Positions 1-10,564 of a stretch of DNA of 64,000 nt are shown here, piece after piece. Position 1 is the stretch's first letter; each line of letters starts with the position of its first letter. Source of the stretch: Diospyros lotus (Eukaryota > Streptophyta > Magnoliopsida > Ericales > Ebenaceae). The stretch is from NCBI RefSeq assembly GCF_014633365.1, contig NC_068343.1, forward strand, positions 30,473,307 to 30,537,306. Direction: 5' to 3'. The notes below the pieces were generated by a model. It was not told the origin of the DNA. It saw only the letters and a list, made by a program, of their open reading frames with translations, and made no database searches. A program made the translations under genes and the position numbers.

Positions 1-1978
1 TATCGTGATAGTTATGTATTATTATGATTTTGAGGTTGTATATATAGGAAATACAAATTGTTCAAATATTGTAATCCAAGTGGGTGATGTAACATTTTGC
101 AATATTAATCAAATATTATTTTATGCCTCAATTACATGACAATTTGCATGAATTGATATAATGATTTTATTAATGTAGGGTCAAACGATTTTATCCAATT
201 GTGGATGTCTTAATTGTAATGATTATGATATTTCAACTAAATTCTAATAAAAAAAGTTGTTCAAATAACGAGATTTAAAAGTATTTATTAGAACTAATAT
301 GAATCCAAGAATCAGTGATGAATTTACATGTGCGTTGTCCTAGATTGAAAGTAGTTATTACAACTTATATGAATCCAAAGAACAGTGGCGGATTAACATG
401 TGAACTGCCCAACTCACAATTAAAATTATTTTTTTATATTAAAGAATAAATTTTTAATATAAAAATTTATTTTTAATAATAAATTAGTCCAAACAAAATT
501 TTTAGCCCACCCCAAAATCTGTTATGTACAGTTTTATATCTTAAAAAAAAAATTCAACCTCCCCTATATAAATTTATAGATCCACCCCTGCCAAGAAAAT
601 GACCTCAAAAAACACAAATAAATTTTCTTAATAATATTAGTTTGCTCGTAAAATAGTGTCTTATGAATTAAAGTTGTTTGAGAAAGTTTTGAAGAACATG
701 GTACAAGTACTTTTTATGGGGATATTAAAACACAATATGATTTGGTATGTTTTGTGGATGATATAAAGATATGATATCTGTGCATTGCAAAGTGGTAAAA
801 TGACACGACAAGTAACAAAATCACCATGAACTTAGATACTAGAGAATCAATGTCATGTGACATAAAATATTTAAAGGTGAAAAGAGATGGTCAAAAGACA
901 AATTATACAAGTAATATGGCGTAACCAATAAAGTTAAGGTGAAGGAACAAGTAACTCTAGCTTAAGAATAACACTATACAACCGATGTTCAGAGTGATGG
1001 ATTTGATGTTGAGAACCAAATGAAAAATGCCTATTAAGAGAACTCCCAATGGGTTGGGAAACCCATAAGCTAGGGAATTAAAGTGTATTATTGGAAATGC
1101 TAAGATACCAAAGACTTGGAACAACCTAGTAGACTTGTGTTGGGTTGGAGTTTAAGTTACCATGGATCAGGCTAACTTGGTAAGGCCACTAATTTGCTAT
1201 GAAAGTTTGCAAGGCTAAGAGATGATCTAGTAATGGTGCGGTGAGATGGCGAATAATATAGTCAATATAAGGTAAGTGGAATAATATGAAAATGTTAACT
1301 AATACCTTTTGATTGATGATAACGAAAGTACTCGAAGTCACCCGTGTATGCCTTTTTGGAGTTTATTAGAAAAATTAAGATATCATGTGGTGACATGTTG
1401 TTTAACATGAATTCAATAAAAATGAATGGACACAGGAGTTTGCATAATTAGTTGGCAACTTATAGTGTCTAAGAGTTCAAGGTATGTGAAAATCCTAATA
1501 AGTAAAGGATCTGCGAAGTGAATAACTTAATGCAAATAATAAATTCTTATAAAGAATAGCATATCATTAGCGAATCAAATTTGAAGGTCAACTTTGTTAG
1601 TTGAGGTCGAGTCCTTGATGAATAAGGTTGAGAATGAGCTTCGGGGTAATGAAGTGAAAAAAATCAAAGTTTTGAGTAAGAAAGATTCAAACCCAAACCT
1701 CAATCCACAATGATGAAACCCGATCCTTAGGTTGGTAAAGGTAAGTTGGGCCTATGTTAGGTTTGAATTTCAAGTAGTCAATTAAAGACAAACCTTGGCT
1801 AGAATTACTACTAATAAAAGTAGTACATGAACCAGAATGATTAAATACTTCATTTCTAGTATCACTCAAAGTACTTTATTGAGGATATAAACTTATGTGA
1901 TTATTAATAAGAAAACAAGGGGACCAAAGTAACCTTGTAGGATCATGACCTTGCTATATACATCCATTTCTTAAGGAT
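1..1978. other. AT-rich non-coding DNA, no gene recognised
   Basis: No open frame of plausible length and no recognisable protein family in any frame. The only structure I see is an imperfect direct duplication of about 70 bp at roughly 285-420, where a block containing 'atgaatccaa' and 'aacatgtga'-like words occurs twice. The stretch at 660-1960 has the look of old decayed transposon DNA, but I cannot name a family. Confidence 0.4.
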
Positions 1979-3784
1979 GTTACTACCTTGGAAAACTAGG
2001 ATTTCTTTCTTTATTTTTTTTTTCTTTTTTTTTTGTGTGAACTTGGTTCCTCGAGTTATCTGTGTTAAGCAAGAAAAGTGGCATAGATTAAACCCAAATA
2101 ATAAATGTAATAAAGCATTCATGTAACATTTATTACATCATGTCAATCGGATGTTCATTATTATATCACAAGAATTTATAAATGTAATCATGAATGGTAA
2201 TAAAGTCTAAAATTACAAAAAAAGCCCTTCTCATTAGAGGAGTCATTCATCATTATTTGCTATCCCTTTTGTTCAAGTCACCTAGCACATTTATATATAT
2301 TGAATTAAATATTGAATCATTTAACGAGAGCTCAAAACAATTTTTATGTGTGTAGATGCAAATGATGTCATTGATTTTCCTTTGTGTTTAGTGATATAAA
2401 GATAAAATTATCTTTGTTGAACATCATTTTATAGAGTCCCTCACTTTTGGGCCAAGGGATATTTAAGCCAATTGCTCTTGATGTCTTATCCCATTGTCAC
2501 AAAATCACATGTAATGTTGTATAATAGATAAATAATGCATCATATGCATCACATAACATTATGACATGCAAATGGGTCTTATATGACAAGAATTATCATT
2601 ACATGGACTCAATATGTATTGGAAAACATAGATTTTAGGGTGAACCACTCACTTTAAATTTTACTATTAGACAACTAGAGCCTCATTTCTTAATTTTCAT
2701 TAGCCTTGAATGATGTGCTAGAAATGTGCCTAAGTGCGACATCAAACTTGCCCAAAACATGCCACTTGCTTAAAAAATAATTTTTTGGGATTTTTTTATA
2801 ATTTTCCAATATGTTTTTCTTATTTTTTCAATTTCCATTTTTTTCCTTTTTTGTTTTTTTTCTCTTTAGCATATGGGGTACACACCTTAACCTTGCATGC
2901 AAGACAACGTGTGGGGTGTCTACTCCTTTTGGCTTGCGATCCCATATGCTTGGTCTTTTTGGCTTGTGGTCCCACACACCCAATAGTTGGATTGTCTTAT
3001 TCGGCTAGAAGGTCATAGCTAGCAACATGAGACATATTTTTTTTCTTTATCCTTTATATTCTTTTTTTTCTTCTTCTTCATTTTTCAACCAAAACCACTA
3101 CTGCAAGCTATAGTTTATTCTTACCAAACTAGTTTCTCCGGCAAGGTTCCAATTTTTCAATGAGGTTACAAAACCCTTAAAATAACCTTATTTTTCTCCC
3201 AATCTCTTCCCCTGGTTGCAAGAATAAAAGTCCTTTACGCACAACATTCAAATCAATCCACATATCGCTTGATTTCATGTTTAAACTCTTAGCTCAAACC
3301 CTTATTTATAACCAATTTCTATTACTCAATCGTTAATTTTAGTCAATTAACAACCATCTTTTGCACGTGGACTCCAAGCTTTAACCTTTAGGGGGTGATA
3401 ATCCTAGCTTTAGGCTTGTAAAATTGAAGGTCACCAATGGCAATCCAACGAATTGAAGTGTTCACACTATATTTTTTGAAATTGCATTTAACACGTATTT
3501 TTTTTTTCTTTTTCACTTAACCCCTTACAACTTCATCAATTTTTTAGAAATGGCATGAAGACCCTATGGTTTTGTATATTTCAATTTGACCCCATATAGT
3601 TTGGAAAAAAATCTTAAGAGTTCCTTAAAACTTTGAACAAATTGCACTTAGTTCCCAAAGTATAGAATTTTATTTCACTTATGCCATTTTCATAATTTTT
3701 GAATAATCCTTCTTTAAGTTTACCCAATACCCTTATTCCAAAAATAATATCCGAAAATTATTTTTAAAAATTTCAGTTATTACA
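1979..3784 (-). repeat. Possible decayed LTR-like segment
   Basis: Read on the minus strand, the block would begin TGTAATAACTG (ending at 3784 on the plus strand) and end GGTAGTAACA near 1979. These are termini of the kind seen on the long solo LTRs elsewhere in this window. The flanking 5-mers (aagga and tcagt) do not match, so there is no target-site support. No coding content. Treat as tentative. Confidence 0.25.
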
Positions 3785-4017
3785 TCAGTGAATGTGGATG
3801 TAATGCCCTAATTAGTTGCTGCTTATGCTACTAGTTTAATTGTTCAGCTAGAGTATGGGAAATAGATTTGATAGGTTGGATAGAGATCCACAGTCTAAGC
3901 ATGAAGTTGGAAAGTAAGGTTCAAGAGAGGGTTCATTGTTCATTTCTAAACTTCAACTGACATAATAAATATTTTATTAACTACAAATACTTCAAAGCAT
4001 AAAACACATGAATATAT

Positions 4018-4520
4018 AATTCTTGAAACTTACATATGAAATAAATGGATTTTTTTTTACATGTATATTGGAATGTCCACAGGATTGACATAGTACTATG
4101 GGAAGTGGTATATCCTTTGCCACAAGTGAATCATTTTCTTGCCTCCTAGTACCAATATTGTAAATTGGTCAACCTGGTAAAAGTTTGTAAATGATACCTC
4201 CATAAGTCATTAAAATGTCAAGAAAAATGTTCATGTGCGATATATTGTGTGGTTAATTAAATGTGCATCAAGCATGGATCATGATTCTTGAAACTTGCAT
4301 ATGAAATAAAAGAACTCATTGCTTGCATCCATGTTTTTATGGTCAGATGGTTGACATGATGTCATGTCTAGTAGTGGTACATCATTTACCAAGAGCGAAC
4401 CATTGAGTTGCAACCCAATACTAATCTTACAAGTTGGTTGACTTGAAAAAAGTTTATAAAGGTTACCCTTCATGTGTCGTTAGGTGTTAGAGAAAATGTT
4501 CATACTCATAATAAAATTGT
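4018..4520. repeat. Diverged tandem duplication, about 260-bp unit
   Basis: Two adjacent copies (about 4018-4255 and 4281-4520) share the same order of words: an opening 'attcttgaaact', 'catatgaaataaa', a 'ttgacat' block, 'agttggt/attggtcaac', 'aaaagttt', and a closing 'aaaatgttcat'. They are clearly homologous but heavily diverged, so the duplication is old. No coding potential is conserved between copies. Confidence 0.6.
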
Positions 4521-5935
4521 GCATAACAAAAAAATTTCATCCTAATTTAAAAATGTGTGGATTTTCGCATTACACGATTGAGATATGTTCAAAGAATCAT
4601 ATGGTAACAAGAAGAGACGAGGTTGCAAAACCCTAATAAGTCAATATGTGAACATCAAAGTTTATGTTATATTGAGATGTCTTATAGTGGGGAGACCAAA
4701 TGTAAAGGATTAATTATTTTATATGTGACTACAAATTAGAAGCAAAACCTCACAAGGGAAAAAATGAGGTTACTACCCTAAGCTTAGAATTTGGGATTAG
4801 TGTGGATCTTGAAGTCTAAATATATAAATATAATTTGTTCATGAGTTAAAGCTCATCAACCACACAAACTGGTTGCTAGCTTGCATGGTGAGTTACCCTA
4901 CCATTATTGCACATAAGAAAAAGAGAAAAGAAATAGGGGTTGTTTGTCCCTTTCTCTACTCAAGAAATAGACCACACGATTCTTTTACGGTTTCACCTTG
5001 ACTCTTTACCCCATTGCTTCCATTATACAAGTTACAATTGAAGGCACTCATTTTAGTAGTACGTTAGAAAGACACTAAAATTATGAAATTGGGCTTCTTT
5101 ATACCAAAATAGAAATGTCATTCGGTAAACATTTTGAATTTTATTACTCATTTTCTAGTGAATCTTCAAAGAAAAATATTGAGATCTCTATAAAAGGGGG
5201 TAAAGAAGTGATCTCAAAAGAAAGAGGGTAAGATGAAAATGGGAAGAAAAGAAGGGAGAAAAAAAAGAAGCTTAATTCAAGGAGCCGAAGGCTTTGGCTA
5301 GAAAATGAGAAAAGAGATGAGAGAGCTTGCAAGGCTTCTTCAAGTAAAGCAATTTAAGTGGTATGAGCAAATGTTTTCTACATTAGTTGACATGATTCTT
5401 TGATTTCGTGAATGTTATTCTAAATACCTTATGAAAAATGTAGAAAGTGGCTACGCATATGCTTGTTAGGTATTTTTGGAAAAAAACATGTCATATATGT
5501 CTTTTGCAGTTGAAGTTTCTTGAAAATATTATACATGTAAGATGTTTATGCAATGTTGAATGAACCTTTTAATTAGTTTTGGTTATATATTGCAAGTTGT
5601 TGGTCCCTTAGGATATGACCACTCAAGAGGTGGGGTGAATTGAGTTATTAAATTTTTTCTCAATTTTAATAAATATTCTTGATTAATGATTTTATTAAAA
5701 AATATATATTTGATAAATATAATAAAATATATTTGAGATTAATAATAAATGTAAGTCATAAGATATAACAAAAATAAATACAATTATGCACAACACAATT
5801 TATAGTGGTTCAGTGTTTCCACACACACTAAATCCACTATCCCAAGATCTAACAACTCTTGGAGTTCCACTAAATCAAAATCACCAAGGTTTCCACACTA
5901 GCTCATTTTGGAAACTAAATACACAACTAGATTAC

Positions 5936-6470
5936 TAGGGGTGTTCGCGGTGCGGTTTGGCCGGTCTGAATCATTTTCAGCACGCCAAACCGCTAGTGCT
6001 GTTTTTCAACCAAACCAGACCGCGGTCTGGTTTGGGTTCGGCCAAACCGCACCAAACCAGACCGCATTTGCGGTCTGGTTTGGTGCGGTTTACCGTGGTT
6101 TGAAATGTTATTTAAAATCACTAAAAAATATATTTAAAAATGGTAAATAAAGACACAAATATTGGTAAATAAAGACAATTAAATGTAAATAAATAGGAGC
6201 AAAAAATAAAGATAAAATAGTGTAAAACATAAATAGGATGGGCTGCCAATTATTAAATTTTTAAAATAATAATTTTTTTATAATTTTTTTTATTAATTTC
6301 TTGGGCGGTTTGGTTTAAAACCGAACCGCAAACTGTCCAAACCGCAAACCGTGCGGTTTGGACAGAATCCAAACCGTTTTCGACTGCCAAAAAAAAAATC
6401 GATCGGATTGGTTTGGTTCGGTTCGGTTTGGCCGGTTTTCGCGGTGCACCGGTTTTTTTGAACACCCCTA
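5936..6470. mobile_element. hAT-type MITE, 535 bp, with 8-bp target duplication
   Basis: The element begins TAGGGGTGTTC and ends GAACACCCCTA, an 11-bp perfect terminal inverted repeat. It is flanked on both sides by the identical 8-mer tagattac (5928-5935 and 6471-6478), the target-site length of the hAT superfamily. The subterminal DNA on both arms is packed with CGGTTTGG/CCAAACCG words. No transposase is encoded, so it is non-autonomous. The ORF-like strings inside it are by-products of this repetitive sequence. Confidence 0.9.
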
Positions 6471-6939
6471 TAGATTACAATGGGTTCTAGGAAACCATTA
6501 CACCAAAGTTTTCTCCCTACCTTACCTTGGAAACTAGATTCACCTAGATTTTAATGGATCTAGGAAACCTATACAATCCACGATAGTAATTTAAATGTTA
6601 CAAATAATTTGTCCACACTTGAACAAAAATAAGTAATTAAGAACAAATTATACAAGGCAATAATATTTAATAAATAAATTTGTAACTTCAAATGGAGAAA
6701 TTCAGATTTGTTGTAGAAAACTTGAAGAACTTTTCTCCTCTTGCCTTGTGGCTCCTCGGTGGATGTGCAATAATATTTCGAGAGCCTCAGATTGTTTTGA
6801 TGCTTTGCTTGAGAGTGTTTGAGAGCTTTTAGGTGCTTTGAATATGCAATGGAAGTACTTGAATACTTAAAAAATGAGTTTGGGGGGCATTTATAAGCAT
6901 TTTATACACTAAATAAAGGGTTAATATGAAATTTGAAAT

Positions 6940-7300
6940 TCAAAAAATGTTTAAACTTTCTTAAACAATAAGAAAACATGTCTCACATTTAATTCAAAAT
7001 AAATTTACTTTTTACATAAGAGATCAAGATTTAAAAATTCAAATATAAGCTTTTGAGATATAAATAATTAAAATAAGAAAACATGTATAAAAGCAATATC
7101 TTTTAATTCAAAATAAATTTACTTTTTGTATGAGTAAGAGAAAACAGGTCTAAAAACAAATCTCTTTTAATTCAAAATTTGCAAAATTCAAATATAAGCT
7201 TTTGAGACATAAATGATTAAAATAAGAAAACATGTCTAAAAGCAATTCTTTTTTAATTCAAAATAAATTTACTTTTTGCATGAATAAGAGAAAATATTTG
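6940..7300. repeat. AT-rich tandem repeat, about 110-130 bp unit
   Basis: The words 'aataagaaaacatgtct', 'aattcaaaataaatttac', 'ttcaaatataagcttttgag' and 'ataaatgattaaaat' recur in the same order about three times, with partial units. Copies differ by small indels. No coding content. Confidence 0.65.
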
Positions 7301-7360
7301 TATAGTAAAAATATTTTTGTTAATTGTCAAAACTTAATTTATATGAGCAAGTTGGTTCAA

Positions 7361-7998
7361 CACAAGTCTGTGTTCTTGTAAACTTATAAATAAGATCGCA
7401 AATGAGCCGAGTTATTCATGGCGTTCACCTCCACAAAAGCTTATTCAAATATATTTGTTAAAGTAAATGAGCAGAGTTTGAACTTAACTTTAAAGCTCGA
7501 TTTGTAAATGAGTTAAGCTCTAGTTTTATAAATCATAGCTCGTTAAAGTTGGTGAATGAGCCTCGTGAACACTAATAGTCTCAATTAGAAACTAGTAAAC
7601 ATGCTCAATTAGAAGTTCGTGAATAGCTCGTTAACAAGTTTGTTTCTAAACACATTAATAAATTTATTTATAATTTTATAGATATATTATTTAACATAAA
7701 GTTAACAAACTTTAAATTATTAAAACAATATAATTAAATTGAATATGTTTAAAATTATTATATATATTAATTTAATCATTAAACAAAATATAATATATAT
7801 ATATAATAAAGAAAAATAACAATTTAGGTTTAACCAAAATAACAGGTTCTGGCAAGCTCGAGCAAGAATTAATAAAAAATATTTTTTTTACATTTAGTTA
7901 TGAATTTTGTCGTGAAACTTGTTTGAATGGTTTAAAATAGAATATAGTATCAACCAATCCACTTTGATGGCTTCCCGAAAATGTTAGACATTATATTT
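7361..7998. other. Non-coding AT-rich segment
   Basis: No gene. It contains repeated short words such as 'gagctcgttaac'-like and 'aaatgagc' motifs in both orientations, as seen in the subterminal regions of small plant DNA transposons, but I could not find matching ends or a target duplication. Confidence 0.35.
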
Positions 7999-9179
7999 GA
8001 TATGCCCACAAAAATCAATAAATAGACTATAAGTCAGGTCCGTAAATAAGAATAAACAAATGCCACACAAAAACACCTGAAGAAGCAAAATGAGAGGAAG
8101 CAGTAATACGAACCAAGAGGTTCCTAGTATATATATAAGGGAGCCGAGAGGCTCCCAGCCTCTAGGCAGAACTGAGAGGCACCCAGCCTCTCGGTATACA
8201 TAAGGAGTTTAGAGACTCCCGTCTCTTAGCAGAATTGAGAGGCTCCCGCCTCTCTTGTAAAAAATTGAGAGGTGCTTAGTTCATTTCCGAAGGGTGGCCA
8301 CCACTGAGATTCTCTCGGTTTTGAACTAAGAAATGCTTGGTTCAAGGTGGCCACCACCAATAGGCACTCAGTTCAACCAAAATCCTTTTGGTTTAAGTCT
8401 TCTTTAAAATCTTGAGCGGAATATGCCGAGAGAATGCCATCCGGCAAGCCCCAGATGACTGTCATGTGTCCCTTACTCATTTCTCTATAAATAGGAAGCT
8501 TGCCTCTTCATTTGGGGATTCTTTTGGGAGAAGGACTCCATTTTGCTCTCAAGCAATTTAGGGGCCAGTTGGTTCTCAAGGGCTAGTCGGTTCTTCAGGG
8601 CCAGTCTATTCTGAGGGGCTAGTCAATTCTTTAGGGCCAATCGATTCTTTAGGGCCAGTCAGTTTTTTAGACCAACTCAGTTATTCGAACCTAGTCGGTT
8701 ATTTCAACAGTACTATTCATCTGGAAATTACTATTCACTGACATGAACATGAGCATCTAAGCATATATTGAGATTATCGTGCATATTATCTGTGACATGC
8801 CTTGGATATATTTCTCAAAACGTTGTTTGACTTAACCATCGGAGGGCATGCACAAGGGACTCCCTTGCATGGCCTTCTAACTATTGTTGTGCCCGTAGGC
8901 TAAATCGTGGACGACTTGCCCTTAGCCTTAGAAGACTAACCTATTGAAAACCTTCTTAGGGTCCCATGTCCCATGTCACTCGAAGACCCTTCCAAGCACT
9001 TTACATTGGAGATTCCAAAGACTATTCTGGCCCCATGCCATGTTGAATTCCAACTCCGACTTGATCCAGATTTGTCGAAGTCTCAATGATGATATCCTAA
9101 ACCCTTGATAGCGATGGATGCTTCTACTCAAGCTGATCCTGAGACAAATAAATTTTATTTTTGTAACTTAACAACAACA
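7999..9179 (+). repeat. Ty3/gypsy-type 5' LTR (approximate left end)
   Basis: The right end is well placed: ...aacaacaaca followed directly by a primer-binding-like segment at 9180. A TATA-like 'ctataaatagg' at about 8484 is followed by a leader, as in an LTR promoter. Inside are repeated hairpins built on gaGAGGCtcccaGCCTCtc (8140-8290) and a tandem array of 'ggccagtcggttcttca'-like units (8565-8710). The left end near 7999 is a guess, and no second LTR is visible, so the rest of this element is lost or displaced. Confidence 0.5.
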
Positions 9180-9197
9180 ATTGGTGTCATCTGTGGA
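9180..9197 (+). other. Primer-binding-like site of a gypsy element
   Basis: The sequence attggtgtcatctgtgg follows an LTR end in ACA and resembles the TTGGCGCCGTCTGTGG-type sites of Tat-lineage gypsy elements. It differs at positions that could be C-to-T changes. I did not assign the tRNA. Confidence 0.4.
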
Positions 9198-9460
9198 AAT
9201 GCGCAACAAAAAGTCAAATCATTATCAGGGGCAGACACTAGAGGCAATTGACAGACTCTCTCTTAAGGCTTCAAAATTTCCCCTCCTTCACGAGACTCGC
9301 AAAATCCAATGGGAGCTCATCAACCTCCACCCAATTTTCAATGACAAAAAAGTCTTCAGATAACTCTGTTTAATCAACGATAACAAGTGGGGACCCAACC
9401 GCCTTCACCAGGTTTCCAACACTTGGTTGCAAAGATGATCCCAAGTTCTTTTCATAGGCC

Positions 9461-10564
9461 ATGAGTTGCAAAGAGTCAGAATTATGGTATAATGCCATGA
9501 AAGAATATATGAGTTCTATGAAGAGCAATGAAGTATGGGATTTTGTTAAGTTGCCTCATGGTGCAAAACCCATTGGCTGTAAATGGGTCTTGAAGACTAA
9601 AAAGGACTCATTAGGCAACATTGTGAAATACAAGGAAAGACTCGTTGCTAAGGGATTCACTCAAAAGAAATGAATCGATTATGTGGAGACCTTTTCTCAT
9701 GTATCTAAGAAAGATTCCCTGTGAATTATTTTGGCATTAGTAGTCCATTTTGGCCTTGAGTGGCAACAAATGGATGTGAAAATGACTTTTCTTAATGGAG
9801 ATCTAGAAAATGAGGTTTATATGAAATAACCTGAAAGATTCGCCTTTAGTGATGGTTAGCATTTGATTTGCAAACTCAATAAATCCATATACGGTCTAAA
9901 ACAAGCATCCCATCAATGGTATTTTAAATTTTATGGAGTAATTTATTCATTCAGATTTGAAGAGAACCCCATGGATCAATGTATATACCAAAAGCTTAGT
10001 GGGAATAAGATTTCTTTTCTTGTTTTATATGTGGATTGCATTTTGCTTGCAACTAATGATAAATATTTGTTACATGAGATAAAATAGTTCATCTCTAAAA
10101 TTTTTGATATGAAGGATATGGGTAAGGCATCTTATGTCATTGGCATTAAAATCTATAGAGACAGATTTTGAGGCATCCTGGGTCTATCTCAAAAAACCTA
10201 TATCAATAAAGTTTTAAAGACATTTTGGATGGAGGATTACTCACCAAATGTAGCTCTCATTGTGAAGGGTGATAGGTTTAATTAGAACCCATGCCCGAAA
10301 AACAATTTTGAAAGGAAAAAAATTAAGAACATTCCATGTGCTTCTGTTGTTGGAAGCCTAATGCATGCTCAGGTCTATATAAGACCTGACATTGCATTTG
10401 TTATAGGAATGTTATGACGATGTCAAAGTAATCTAGGTATGGACCAGTTGAGAGATGTAAAGAAAGTAATTAGATACCTTTAAGGGACTAAGAACCATAT
10501 GCTAATGTATAGACAGATAAATGATCTGAAAGTGAATAGCTACTCAAATTCTGACTTTGCAGGC
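9461..10564 (+). pseudogene. Copia reverse transcriptase pseudogene, 5' part
   Basis: Frames at 9461-9673, 9863-10087 and onward together read as a Ty1/copia reverse transcriptase. Recognisable blocks are CKWVLKTKKD, RLVAKGFTQK, a degraded QQMDVKMTFLNGDLENEVYM, YGLKQASHQWY and the active-site block LYVDCILLATND. The catalytic YVDD has become YVDC, and at least eight in-frame stops or shifts break the frame, so it cannot work. The copy runs up to the start of RNase H (SNSDFAG) and is interrupted at 10564 by a solo LTR. The reading continues at 13384. Confidence 0.9.

Larger units (their letters stand above)
5600..7360 (-). repeat. LTR-like dispersed repeat interrupted by a hAT MITE
   Basis: The left end reads '...aggtggggtgaattgag...' followed by 'cacaatttatagtggttc'. 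The same architecture occurs at 33.9-34.1 kb (ggggtgaattgg..., then 'atttatagtggttcgg'). On the minus strand this corresponds to the 3' part of SIRE/Maximus-like copia LTRs ('gaaccactataaat'). The block is split by a MITE at 5936-6470, and its right part is AT-rich with a tandem repeat. Exact ends are not visible and family assignment is tentative. Confidence 0.4.

Noticed and set aside
2734..3018. 94-codon plus-strand frame with Phe-rich start
   Set aside because: Poly-T-derived Phe run, no family similarity, and it overlaps another frame of equal quality.
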